This document shows, piece by piece, positions 36,300 to 48,610 of a DNA stretch of 64,000 bases (its first letter is position 1; every line of letters starts with the position of its first letter). The position numbers were made by a program, and so were the translations under genes. Source of the stretch: Daucus carota subsp. sativus (Eukaryota; Streptophyta; Magnoliopsida; Apiales; Apiaceae); contig NC_030387.2 in the NCBI RefSeq assembly GCF_001625215.2, positions 35,425,606 to 35,489,605 on the forward strand. The letters run 5' to 3'. Under the pieces are notes generated by a model, which worked only from the letters and a program-made list of their open reading frames with translations, was not told the DNA's origin and searched no databases.

Positions 36300-37431
36300 A
36301 TGACAGAAAAGAGAGAGCCTCACTTTGTGCTGGTTCATGGAGGTTGTCATGGTGTATGGTGCTGGTACAAGGTGGCAACACAGTTAAGATCAGAGGGACA
36401 CAGAGTCACTGCACTGGACTCAGCAGCTTGTGGCATCAACCAGAAGCCGCTGCAAGAAGTCCATTCCTATTACGACTACTTCGAACCCCTCCTGGAGTTT
36501 CTGGCCACCTTAGCACCAGATGAGAAGGTGGTTCTGGTGGGTCACAGCTTCGGTGGATATGGCTTGTCACTAGCTATGGAAACCTTCCCTGAAAAAATTT
36601 CTGTTGCTGTTTTCGTAACAGCTTTTATGCCTGGTCCGGACCTTACTTATCTTGCTATATCTCATGAGGTATCATATCTGACCATCATCAGAAAAACTCA
36701 ATTACATGTGTAAATATTCATCTCTTTTGAGTACAAAATTTGGATTTAGTAAAAAAAGTAGTAGAGTTAATACTGCTACTGGTGGTTGTGGTGTTCACCT
36801 TTTTGTGTGCAAAATATAGATTAAGCAAGTGTTCAAGGCATACGGGGATGAAATTTTCAAATTTGATCAAATCTTGGATAAAGGCACGTACATCTTTACA
36901 CCCCAGGCGTTGGCCTCCAAACTGTATCAACTCTCTCCAACCCAGGTATACTCTAATGTTTATGTGCATGCATATCCCAGATCGCAAGACGGTTTTAGTA
37001 AGAGGCACGAGATACACATGTCTCTCTAAATTTTTTTCAGAAAATGTTTAATTCTCGACACACAGATGTTAAAATAACAATAATATGCAAGGAAAATTGT
37101 ATTTTATATCTCTCCTTAACTACCACATATTTATAACCTGCAGGATTTGACTCTAGCAACTTTGTTGGTGAGGCCACATCCTTCAGAAACTGATATAAGC
37201 GCACCAGAAGTCCTGAGGGTCAGTAAAGAGAAATACGGTTCAGTTCGTCGCGTTTATGTTGTGGCTGACCAGGATATCATACTGCCTGAAGAAATACAAA
37301 GGTGGATGATTCAACTGAATCCCCCGGATGAGGTGAAGGTGATCCAGGGTTCTGATCACATGACCATGTTTTCTAAGCCACGGGAGCTCTGCTCTTGCCT
37401 TCTAGCAATTGCCCAGCAACACTGCTTATAA
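36300..37431 (+). CDS. Methylesterase (SABP2/MES-type alpha/beta hydrolase), array copy 5
   Basis: Exons 36300-36668, 36820-36945 and 37144-37431, all phase 0, encode 260 residues. The nucleophile is Ser83 in GHSFGG, the acid Asp209 in VVADQD and the base His237 in GSDHM. Exon 2 is two codons shorter than in copies 1-2. Introns have GT donors, unlike intron 2 of copies 1 and 2. Exon 1 is very similar to copy 4 (INQKPLQEVHS, YFEPLLEF), suggesting recent duplication or conversion between them. Predicted cytosolic hydrolase of small carboxylic esters; substrate unknown. Looks intact. Confidence 0.92.
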
Positions 37432-37701
37432 ATTGTGCGCCTTCTCCATTTTACTTATTTGTATCTGCAAGTGAATGATGTCCCGATGGCACATGCCTAG
37501 GCCCGTTTATGGGTGACTGAGTCTTTTAATTATAATGTGCCTTTGATTTACGTATGAAAAAATGATGCACGAAAATTTTAATGTGACTGAATTTTACAAT
37601 AATGATGGCCATGAAAGTTTAAGATTAAATTCGAGTCAAATTGGACATCAGTTAGAATTTTTTTTATAATATATGTCAAAGGTATGTAATATCATCATTT
37701 A

Positions 37702-38050
37702 GAGCATCTCTAGCTCATTCCCTAAATATTAATAAAATATTTATTTTTTAAAAGATTACTACATTTTGTTGAATGGGAACTCCAACAACATTCCTTATTT
37801 TTATTCTCTATTATTATTATTATTATAATATTATGTTCAACTTGTAAATAGGAGAGATAAAAGAGGGAAAGAGTGGGAAAAAAGAGAGAAGTGAATATTT
37901 TATTGGTTCCACAATCCTTAAAAATGAGGAATGAAGTGGACATCCCAACTTTTTAAGAAATGACTAGGACTCTGCTGGAGTTGTGTTTTATGTCATATTC
38001 CTTATATTAATAGCTTAGGACACCATATAGCTAAGCTGCTGGAGATGCTC
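37702..38050. mobile_element. Tourist-type (PIF/Harbinger) MITE, 349 bp
   Basis: Ends GAGCATCTCTAGC and GCTGGAGATGCTC are inverted repeats with one mismatch, flanked by TTA on both sides (37699-37701 and 38051-38053), the target preference of PIF/Harbinger. Non-coding. Confidence 0.88.
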
Positions 38051-39020
38051 TTAGGACCTCTGACTTATGATTTAACATAATTTTGATAAACAATAACTTA
38101 TGTGATAAGCTGAAAATTTAAAAAATCTGTTTTAATAATTTTAACTTATTAATTACATATGAGTTATTAAAAATTTAGTAATAAAAATAGAGTTATTTAT
38201 GAGTAATTTATGATTTATGCATAAATTTTATCAAAAAAAAAGTTAAAAAAATATAATTTACCAAAAAAAATCTCAAACTAATTTTTAATTTTAAGTTAGT
38301 TTCTGGCTTATTTCTATCTTTAAGCCGACTTCTAACTTATTACACAAACAATTATTTTCAGTTAAATAAAAATGACTAAAACCCAGACTTTTTAAGCCTA
38401 AAAAAGTACGTTGCTTGGTGATATAGATTTACATTCCTGTCCTAAGAAAAGCATTAAAGAATTTGTTTACTAGTGGCAGAATATTTCCAATATAAATTTT
38501 CATCAATAAATTGCACAATATCATAACTAAAACAGACCAACTAAAGTGCATTACAATTTAATACGAAACTAAAACTTTATCTTTGTAGAGATATGACCAT
38601 TATATATGGTCTATCCTTTTTGTTGAAAACATTTTCACATTAACATATTAATAGGGAATTAACAAACACTGTTTGCATATCTGGAGTCAAATTCTAAAAT
38701 TTTAGTCGAGCATTCAAGAAAAATTTGTGAGCCACTAGTAACAGAATATAACATTTTGCTACAAAGAAATATGTAACATTAAGGTCGTGGTCCAGCTAAG
38801 CAATTTACATATTTGCACTGCAAATGGGGAGGGACACCCAATTCACAAGGAGATAAAGAATTGCAACAATAGGACTTTGATGAAAAACAGGAATTAGTAA
38901 AGGACATACTATGTACATATGAACATCTTTTACATTACCCCAACTCCATCATTTTCTGCTTAAAAGAGAAGATTAGGATGTACTATGTAGCAGCACCACA
39001 AGAGGTAAGTATTACATAAA
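38051..39020. other. Intergenic DNA downstream of ATG101
   Basis: AT-rich. The right part (about 38750-39020) is probably ATG101 3' UTR. Nothing else recognised. Confidence 0.45.
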
Positions 39021-40021
39021 TCAGCTAAGCATGGTAGGATGCCCAGTCTGAAGCATTCTCTTGAACATGTCCATTCCAAATGCAGAATCTGAGGAACTAG
39101 ATAAACCAGCAAAATATTGACATTAAGATCTCATTACTAGTAAAGGATAAACTGCAGAGCTTAAACAATGATACAGACTTAATTTGCTCAAAATCACAAT
39201 CTATAATCCAAAAGAACATTACCAATTTTGGGATTTGTACAGAACATATAAAAGAATAAAGATCTGTAAATCCAAGATTGATGTAAACATAACAAATGAG
39301 CATTCAAAAGGAACGCTAATTACACCATGAATTTCATAATATGAAAGATGACTTCAAAACAAAACATTACTAAAAAGTAACTATATTTTTCAGACAGTCT
39401 CAAACTTAAACCACTTTTCTGGAACTGATCAGGACAACCACCCAGATCTAAAAGGTACCAAAAAGTAGTACTATTCTCATAACGTGGATCAACTTGTAAA
39501 GTGTAGTGGATTTTAAACAAGGACTACCGCCCCCATGTTCAAAACATTTTGAAGCGACTCTGGACAATGTCAAAGGGAAACGCCGCAGGGTGGACAAGTC
39601 TTTCATACACACGCACGCGCGCACACGCACATATATATAGGGTCCTACTCCAATACAAACTACTAAAATACAAACTAAATACAAACAAATACGATTTAGT
39701 AGAATGGTAAGGGTTTTGCGACCAGGAATGGACCTCGAGATGGACCTAGACGGGGTCGAAGTGTGGCTTAGTAGGGTCGGGGTGGGGCCTAGTGGGACCA
39801 TGGTGGGGTCAAGTTTTGGCTCTTAAGGCTGCCTGGAGCCTGTCCAGGGCACATGCGGAGCCTTGGCGAGGCTCTAGCGGGCCCGAGATGGATTGAGTGG
39901 GGGCGAGGGTGGACCCAGGGTGAGTGATGACATATAAGGGGCGGGTGATGTCGTTTAGGTATAGTTTCTCATGGTTTGTATTTTAGTTTTTATTCTAGTG
40001 GTTTGTATTTGAACAATTGCC

Positions 40022-40054
<33 letters not shown>

Positions 40055-43000
40055 GGGTCATGTTCCTCTTAGAACCATTAGCCTAAGAACCGGTTCTCTC
40101 TTGAGCGCGACCCATATAATACAACCAAAAAAGACATTATTTATGTACAATGAGAACATAACAATGTGAACTGAGTGTTATTTAAAAAAAAAAAAAACAT
40201 TGCCAGCTGAGGGTGATCTGTAATGTAAAATTTGCACTATCTTGAATCTGTAATACACAATCAGCTTGTAACTTGATTGCTGATAGAATTGATTACTTAA
40301 AAATCAAACTGGGTAATATTAAAACTAAAAAACTTTAAGAAATAAAATCAATTTAGAACTGTAAAGCAAAAAAATATTCATTTTCTGTGCAAAACAGTTA
40401 AAAAATAAAATAAACAAACTACAAGAGAAAACATGTTTTTTTTTCCTTTTATATCTGTAAACAAAAGAATAGATAGAAAAAAATTGATATAAGCTTTTTT
40501 TAAGGAAGCTAAAAAAAGTATATATAGAAAGTATGTTAGTATATAACAAAAACAAACACACAAGAACAGAGACGAAGAGGCAATGAGATGGGGGGAGAAC
40601 AGAAGAGGGAACGAAGACAGGCAGCCGACACACCTATGTAGCCGGTATAGCTAATTGGAGAAGCAGGAAAACAGCAAACCGCCTCTTTTGCCGCTGCCCA
40701 AGCCCAATCTTTCTTTTCTCAGGAAGAAACACGCAAGCTTTAACTGCTAAACCCTATTTTTACGATTCAGGTCAAAAACTGAGGCAGGTTGAGTGGGGTA
40801 AAACCGTCGTCATCAAACTATATAAGTCCCTCTCCGACTTATTTCCATGTACCAACTCGCTGACTAGTTGAGGACTAGTCGTCAACTTAATAAGATGCTT
40901 CAACTTCAATTATATAAAAAAAAAAAAAGGAAAAGAAAAGAAAGACGGCTACTAGCAGATTACAATTATGCATCTTTCATCAACCCAGTCACATATTTCT
41001 TCATAGCAGTAAGTCTGTTTTCTGAACAAGAGGTATCTAAAAATGATAAGTCCACATACTTTGATCACTTTTAGCAGAATTTTGGGACCAAGGCTTTAAT
41101 CTTACTGGCAATAGTAGGTCAAAAGTGCCGTTTCATCTTACATTATGTGGAATTATAATAAAGAAACTCATAGACGCAGAAGCTAGCTTACACTACTAAA
41201 CAAAGATATTTGCAAGTTAACATGCAAAATGAGTTATAGAGAAGGCTCAAAGTAGATGGCATTACTCACCTCGAGATAGTGATTTCATAGGGAAATGAGA
41301 CGCCTTCAACATTTGGTATAGGGGGAACATGATCTCTCTTCTCATTAACAAATTTGATGATCTGGAACAAAACCTCGCGAAGGGATGCTTCTAGTGCTGC
41401 ACGTCGCACGTCTCTCTCTTCCAGTGCAACTTCTGTAAGCAGATGAAATGTAGAATAACATGAACATTACAATTCATCTGAGTGACAGTGTAACACCATG
41501 AGTTTAGTACAGATGCAAGAACTTGGTGGCTGATACCTCCAGGATCAACTACTAATTTGGAATGCTGAGACTTTCCAGAATGTGCTTTAGGAAGCTGAGC
41601 AACATTCAAATTTATATACCACTGCTCCCAGTGTAGGCGTTCAACTTTGTTTGTAAACCATGTGGCCTGTTTACTTTTTACTTCATAGAAAGATAAGCAT
41701 ATCTGCATCACACAAAGTCCATTACAGAATTGTAATTGTAAGAAAGGGCAAGTAGTCTTTTGTAACTGCCTACTTAAGAGAAGTGATAATAAAAAGTTTA
41801 CTCAAGTATGAAACTGACTGAGCTTTGCAGATTATATGAATTCTATATATAGTTAAACAAGCCACTCCCAAGGCAAGTATGTGTTTTCATTTAACCAACT
41901 GTGTAAAAACACTGCAGAGGTTACTTCAACCTATAGCATCGCTTCATCACCCTCATAAATTCATTCAGTTCTATCATACAGAAAGGGAAGGTTCTTGCTT
42001 AAAAAATTGCTCAAATTACTTGCACCATAATGACATCAGTAAAGTATAGGACTATTGTAGATTTGTAGTATGGTTGTTGATTGACATCAGCGAGAAGTGT
42101 TAGAACAATTGTAATTCATGAAAGGTTGCGATGTTAAACAATATATGCAGAAATTTTTTAACAGATACCAACTTGTCACTTGAGTTCCAACAAAGGTCAG
42201 AACAATAAAGTAGATTATAGCAGAATTCTAATACAGACATGATTAATGATACACAGCCAAGAAGACAACTAGAACTAGGAGCCCGGCCATAAAAACCATG
42301 CAACCGGTACTTAATTTGACTAAATCCTTTTGAGCAAGGATCCAGGTCTCTGACATACGTATGATGCAGCATACCATCAGCGGTTTTTCTATAGTGTCTT
42401 TCAGCGGAAAATTCACTCATCCTAATGTTTTTACCGTCCAGCGATTTTTTCCGCTGATAGTGTGTTGCTAATAATCGATTGTTTTGGACCATTACCCTTT
42501 AAGTAATATACAAATGGATTTAACATAAATACACAATAGTAGCTCTAGCAAACAGTACAGAAACTACACACTAAATAAAATTCCACAGCAGGCACATGGA
42601 AGGCAGTGTACCTGAGTTTTCTTATTGGGATGTTTGTCTACCCTGTCAATGAACTGGCCAATCTTCTCATCTATTTTCTTCTCAAGTTCTGCATCTGCAC
42701 ATTGCACCTATACAATAATAGATGGTAATAGCTTTAACCAATTAGAACCTAGAAACGACAAATACATAATACTGTTTGAATTTGAATCTAATAAATCAAC
42801 ATCAACAGGTATAATATAACAGTTTAACATGATTATAGACCAAGGCAATTAGGATATCGACTATAGTTTCATTTCTTTTAAAAACATCAACCTACTTGTG
42901 ATAGTCATATAAGCATATTTGCAGTTCAATATTCTAAACTTCACTTGAATACTATTTAAGGTCACTAAAAGAACTTTAACAGAAACTTACTACTGATGCA

Positions 43001-44067
43001 AAAGCAAAACATGCCCATTCAGCATTTTGTACACTAGTGTCATACAATGGACATGCTAACATCCTATAATCCAAGGACGTCACGCCATAATGTGCAACAT
43101 ATTATATCCAAGGAGTTCATACTTCACAACGTAAAAAATGTCCAACACGTCTTTCTAAAAGAGCTTTAGTAATCAATAAGCCAGTAGCATTACTAACTCC
43201 ATACTTTGCATAGTAATATCAGGTAAAGTGCCAGAATTAAAATGCTAATCACAAACATATATCTGTTATGATGATACTACTTGCTTAAAGAATAAAAATA
43301 ATATTAAATACATTGTCCTTGCATCGAGCTTGCTAGTGGCCAAATGACAGGGAAAGTACCAATCAACAAAAAAGTGTACATATCACTTACATATGTGATT
43401 TCAAAGAGTTGCAGATCAACATCCTTTGGCCGCACAAGACCTAAAGCTCTATGGAACAAGATTGTGTGTAGAATACCTATAACAGTTTCACATTGTTGTT
43501 AAACAAAAGGAGTAGAAAAAACTAAGCCAAGTTTTAAGATATACTACTAGGTATGAACTAAACGATGTACCAATATATCTATCACAAAACACACATAACA
43601 GTCCATACATAGTAAAAGCACCACCTCGTAACCAAAATAACCAGAATCATAATTAAGGTGAAGTAATATAGAACTATTTATAGATTAATTATTCCGTAAT
43701 GTCTTGAATACTAAATTATACAAGTGATTAGAATTGTGGATAAATTAAATGTGCATCTAGTTTATACACAAGTTCGTATCAGTACGTTAGAGGAATTATA
43801 GACCATAAACAATCAAAATGAGTAATTTCAACCATAAACAATTAATATAAGTAATCTCATAGATTACATACATAAATACACACACACAAAAAGTAGGTAG
43901 TTGTATAATTCACCGACGTACATCCCAGAACTTCACGTATCTCGAAGTGCTCCACATCCTACAATCATCAATCAAAATCGTTGAAATTACAGGACGAAGT
44001 GATAATTCAATCGATCGCAAAAGTATATGTGTGCGTGTACATGATTATGAATTGATAAGAAGTGCAA

Positions 44068-44140
<73 letters not shown>

Positions 44141-44174
44141 CCAGTTCTTTGAGTTGACAAACTTCGCAGTTCAT
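39021..44174 (-). CDS. ATG101: Autophagy-related protein 101
   Basis: Seven exons on the minus strand: 44142-44174, 43922-43958, 43391-43476, 42612-42707, 41537-41702, 41270-41432 and 39021-39096. They join in frame with GT-AG sites to 218 codons plus stop, the normal plant ATG101 size. It begins MNCEVCQLKEL, includes LHTILFHRALGLVRPKDVD, ICLSFYEVKSKQATWF, LHWEQWYINLNVAQ and ASLREVLFQIIKFVNEK, and ends MLQTGHPTMLS. ATG101 is a HORMA-domain partner of ATG13 in the ATG1 kinase complex that starts autophagosome formation in the cytosol. Intron 6 is 2.2 kb and holds transposon-derived DNA. Intron 1 starts with a long CT/AC microsatellite only a few bases after the donor. All exons look intact. 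Confidence 0.96.
39639..40022. mobile_element. Inverted-repeat element with a G+C-rich core in ATG101 intron 6
   Basis: The left end (AATACAAACTACTAAAATAC) and the complement of the right end (AATACAAACCACTAGAATAA) are inverted repeats of roughly 45-50 bp embedded in TATATATAGG. The core (39720-39950) is unusually G+C-rich with repeated GGGGTCG/GGACC words, unlike the flanks, as expected for a non-autonomous element that captured foreign DNA. Superfamily not determined. Confidence 0.55.
44068..44137. repeat. Compound (GT)n(GA)n microsatellite in ATG101 intron 1
   Basis: About 10 GT units run directly into about 25 GA units. On the gene's strand this is a (CT)n(AC)n run starting four bases after the GT of the intron 1 donor. 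Confidence 0.95.
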
Positions 44175-44782
44175 CGAAGTGGATGAGAGCAAATCAGCAG
44201 GATTGAACTCGATCAGTGACCTAATTGAGGACTCAAAGTTGATCGGAGAGAAGATGAACCGTCCAAAAGTTGTTAGTGAACACAACCGAGTCGACTCGTT
44301 GCCGTCTGTGAGAGGTGGATATATGTACACCGAGATTTGTTACAGGCGAAATCAATTTCAAAGTGAGTAGTTATTTTTCATGATGGAGCGTAAAAGCAAA
44401 GCTATTTTTGGAATTCGATTTCAAAAACTTTATAATTTATAATTTGTATTATATTTAATAATATAATTATATTTAATAAAGAATTTATATATATTGCTTT
44501 TTATAATAAAAAATTAGAATTTTAAGTTATCAGTTCGCTTTTGTTAATAGCATTCGGTTAATTCATTTTTCATTTTCAGAACAATAGTGGAAAATAAAAT
44601 TTTCATTTTACTGTGGTACTGTATGACTTATGAGGTTCAAATCAAAAAATGAGATATCTTGTATGGAGTATAATAATTTAATAGATGTTAGATTTTTTAT
44701 AATATAACTATTTTATAGTATGATATATTTAAAATAATGATGTATATTTTATATTAATGACAAAAAAGAAAAAAAAATTATA

Positions 44783-45034
44783 CTCCCTCCTTCTCTTTTT
44801 AGTTGTCACATTTTTATTTTTGTTAGTCAAATTGACTAAGTTTTGATCAAAACAAGTCACTTTTTCATTATTTTTAAAAACTGAAAATTACATCTTAAAG
44901 TAGATTAAAATTTATTTTCGGAGACATATTTTTTTTATTTTTTAATTGATAAAATATTAATAAATTTCAGTTAAATTTTGGTCAATTTGACCAGCACAAA
45001 ACTAAATGTGACAACTAAAAATGGACGGAGGGAG
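44783..45034. mobile_element. Stowaway-type MITE, 252 bp
   Basis: Ends CTCCCTCCTTCTCTTTTTAG and CTAAAAATGGACGGAGGGAG, flanked by TA on both sides (44781-44782, 45035-45036). Located about 0.6 kb upstream of the ATG101 start codon. A terminal fragment of the same family lies at 58276. Confidence 0.87.
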
Positions 45035-45376
45035 TAACATTTTAGAAATCTATGATTCGACTTCTTTGACAACTTAAGATTTCAGAGCTTAACTTGACAT
45101 CAGAGCAGACAGAAACAATCTTCTCACTTTCGTTTATTTAATTTAAATATTAATATTAATATTGGTATTGGTCTTGGTCTTGACCTATCAATACAATATA
45201 TTGACATATTATTTTAAATCACGGGTAAATTTCTAAAACCAAATCTTTGATTAAAGAATTGAATATCTTTGTTTAAAGAATTGAATGAAAATTATTGTTT
45301 CAAAAAATTTGTTTTTAAAAGAAGATAAAAAAGAAAAAAGGGACCGGTCAATGTATAAGGAGGTTGGAACTTCGGG

Positions 45377-46300
45377 ATAAGAGCATCTCCAATAGACTCT
45401 TAAACTAACTCTTAAATCAAAATTTGAGGAGGATGAGGGAAAAAAAAGCTCCAAGAGACTCTTAGTGGCTCTTAAAAACTTTAAGAGCTTGTTCTCTCCT
45501 CTAATTTAAGAGCTACTACTACTTGGCTCTTAACTTAATAAAATAATCATTTTCTCCAATTCTCACATTAGACTTCCACTTAGACCCGGCAATTTTCCAT
45601 ACGACACGAAAATTTAGTGTTTGTGTTTGCATTTTGAGTACATGACACAAACGTACACGAACACGAAGTACACAACTGAGATGTCGTGTCGGTTTTGTGT
45701 TTATCTTTGGGTACACGACACGACACGAGGTACACGAAATAAATATAATTTTATAATTAAATATTGATATTTAATTATAAATATGTATATTTATAATAAA
45801 TATATGTATATTTTCTTTTAAAATAATGCATAGTTTATAATATTGCAAGTATAAATGATTTAAATATATATATTTCATACTAATTTGTAATTTTTTTTGC
45901 CTAAATATCTAATATTTACATTAATTTATATATATTTTTATATTTATATTTATTTTCGATTTTACACGAGAACGACACGAAAACGGAGGTACATGACACG
46001 AAAATACACGAATGCTAAACGGGTCGGTTTTGTGTTTAGTTTTTGAGTACACGACACGAAAAGGTACACGACACGAAAGTACACGATCTGCACGAATTGC
46101 CAGGTCTACTCTCACTACACTACAAATGTTTGATTTCAAAATATTAATAAAATATAAGTTAAGAGCAAATATAAAGAGGATTGTTCTTATTCGATGAAAG
46201 AAAAGAATAAAAAAATGACACTCTTAATTTTATAATATTAACTTTTACTAGGAGCTTAATATTTTATATTATATATAGGAGTCAACTAGGAGACTATAAA
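45377..46300. repeat. Possible older Tourist-like MITE remnant around the 45581 insertion
   Basis: GAGCATCTCCAATAG at about 45381 resembles a Tourist-type terminus and is followed by CTCTTAA-rich sequence, but no matching right terminus could be found. The hAT-type element at 45581 would have inserted into it. Weak. Confidence 0.25.
45581..46108. mobile_element. hAT-type non-autonomous element rich in ACACGA words, 528 bp
   Basis: Ends TAGACCCGGCAATT and AATTGCCAGGTCTA are inverted with one mismatch. The flanks are CTTCCACT and CTCTCACT, an imperfect 8-bp duplication. Both arms carry many GTACACGA/ACGACACGA words in inverted orientation around an AT-rich core. Confidence 0.8.
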
Positions 46301-46873
46301 TATTTCGGGAACAATTACATAAATCATAATCCCTCGTTTCTCTCGGCGAGTTATCAAACCCTAACCCCCAAATTGAATTGCGTAGGTAATCTCGAATCTC
46401 ATGACCTCTCGTTTTTCTATGTTTTTCTAAAATTCTTTGTATTTATGCGTATGTATTTTATGTATTCTTTTCGACACTCAGATCTGTTTAATTCAACTTG
46501 ACTCGTAGTTTTTGAATATGCTTATAGATTGTGTATGTGTGTTTAGTGATGTTTTTGGTTGTTATTTGTGATTTGAATGTATTTTTTTTATAATGTTCCT
46601 GACCTCGTTTCTCCTCAATCCATCGTATGTGTGTATCCTTTTCGACACTCAAATCTGTTTAAATCAACTTGACTCGGTAATAATTGTTTGAATCGCGTGT
46701 GCGTGCTTATTGCTTTACGTTATTGATTGGATGAATCCTCCTGTGAATTACAAGGTGATTCCGGAAAGAATTTAATAAGGATTCTCCCATTCTTAATTTA
46801 TGATAATGCTTTTATTTTCATGGGATGACTTGGCAGCAGCTACACCAAAGTTTTTTTTTGCTATCATCAACAA

Positions 46874-48037
46874 ATGGCAATGGTCGACAGCATAGAAACT
46901 CATCGTATGCTCTCCTCTCATTCTATTTTTTTTACTTATCTAGGTTTGGATCACATATCTTTTAACTTTTTTTTTTTTATTTCAGCTGCCAAGAAGATGA
47001 AGCTGCAGGACAAGGAAATCCCCAAATCTCAATATGGCAAGTCTAGCTTTACATATATCATCCTTACTCCCATGCTTTTCTCTTCCCCGCATAATCTTCA
47101 TATTAATTGTTTTTAAATATCATGTATTCAGTTGCTTCCCATGATACTCAAATCCGTTTTGCACTTCATATCAATTTTTTCTCAGTTTCATCATTTATGC
47201 AGTTGTATTTGCTTATATATTCGGCACTTTTGAGTGATGAATATTCCCAAATACCAAGGGTGTCAAGTCGTAACTTTAGTATTTATGTTCATTTCATGTG
47301 TATCGATGTCTATTCCATGCTAATGTCTACCGCTGATATTATTCTTTTTCTTTGTTGCTGAGCCTGATCTGATTTTCGTGGTTTCTCATTCTCCATCAGG
47401 AATTAATACTGTAAATTTTGAGAACTCTCAACCTACAATGGTAACTTTTCTCGTGCCCATAATTTATTATTACAGGCTCCTTTTTGCATTTTGCTGTAGT
47501 CCTTCAGTTTTTATTAATCATAACTAAATTGAACTGCATGTCAGGAATACTCCGTCTATATGGAAATCAAAGTCGTCAAGCAACTGTTTTCATCTCCCGA
47601 AGATCCCTTGTGTTTTTTCAGTAGAATGATGAAAGATATTGGCTGGTATTTGCTTCCATGTATTTGTTTCTCCTATTTATTGATTTTCCTTAAAAAGATC
47701 TTGATCTCATTTTATGTTATCCCTTTTGCTCTGTTTGAATTTTGTTGCAGCGCTGAATCCCAGATTAGTAAATATGGTTGCTCCTCCTTTCACTTTTTAG
47801 CACAACTTACTCCAGATAAAGCCAAAAAGTTGTCAGGTAAGTTCAAGATTATTTGCCCCTTTATATGTTTGTTTATATGTTTTTCATCAGTGTTTGGTAA
47901 TCTTACATGATTTCATTAAATTCTCAGAGCTGGATTCTGTAAGAGAGGTGAAGCCCCACAAGAAGAGCGCACCTTGTTTCCCCCCCAAGCTTTATGTCCT
48001 TGAGCGTTGTCCTTTATACCCTGAAACTAGTGAATAA
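46874..48037 (+). CDS. Small inhibitor-I9-like (subtilisin propeptide-like) protein
   Basis: Six coding exons (46874-46904, 46986-47036, 47400-47440, 47545-47645, 47751-47836, 47928-48037) join in frame to 139 residues. A non-coding first exon near 46330-46384 is likely. The core EYSVYMEIKVVKQL, then SSFHFLAQLTPDKAKKLSELDSVREVKPHK, resembles the peptidase inhibitor I9 / subtilisin propeptide fold; plant organellar RNA-editing factors (MORF) are a weaker alternative. There is no signal peptide, unlike secreted I9 inhibitors. Intron 2 uses a GC donor (TATG|GCAAGT). The last codons (ACT AGT GAA TAA) lie across and inside the Helitron end at 48027. By comparison with the paralogous copy at 55.6 kb the original protein ended ...GAA ATT TGA, so the element supplies a new stop codon and now separates the gene from its 3' UTR. 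Confidence 0.6.
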
Positions 48038-48185
48038 AGCCGCGCTTCGCGGCGGCGTTATGAATTTTTTTATAAATTTTTGATACGAATTAATATTATA
48101 ATTGCATAAAAGTTATTTTGAGTCATGTTACCGTTAGACATATCATTAATAGAAAATATTAAAATTAATATAAAATTTGTTTAAG

Positions 48186-48610
48186 TGACTCCCCTGTCAA
48201 ACACAATACTAATAAAAAAAATTGTTTGAACCGTTTTCCCATCAAATATAATATTAATCAATAATTATTATATTTATGATAAAATTAAATATAGAAATAT
48301 AGATAAAAATTAGTTTGAGGCGCTCTCTTGTCAAACACAATACTAATAACAAAAAATTATAATATAGATATTAGTTTGAATTGCCCTATCGTCAAACACA
48401 ATACTAATAAAAAATTATTATAATTATGATAAAGTTAAAGATTATAATTGGATAAAAATTATTATAATATGTGGGCCCCGTTTTAATAAAAAAATACATT
48501 ATAATTTAGATAAAGAATTATTTTAGCCGCGTTCTCGTCAAACAAAATACTAATAGAAAATTTATGATAAAAATAAATTTGGGCCGCCTTCCCCTCAAAC
48601 ACAAAACTAA
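48186..48610. repeat. Degenerate short-unit array in the Helitron 3' region
   Basis: The phrase TCAAACACAATACTAATAA, preceded by a CCYTYTCGT-like word, recurs about six times (near 48197, 48241, 48331, 48393, 48538, 48594) with AT-rich spacers of 45-145 bp. The last unit provides the MULE target site. Confidence 0.75.

Noticed and set aside
36740-37051. Overlapping frames across intron 1 to intron 2 of esterase copy 5
   Set aside because: The exon/intron structure shared by all five copies explains the region.
40325-40633. Hydrophobic minus-strand frames within ATG101 intron 6
   Set aside because: T-rich (A-rich on the plus strand) intron sequence translates into hydrophobic residues; no conserved motif or splice relation.
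44007-44330. Minus-strand open frame with a Ser-Leu run
   Set aside because: It is a read-through of the (GT)n(GA)n microsatellite overlapping ATG101 exon 1; no family similarity.
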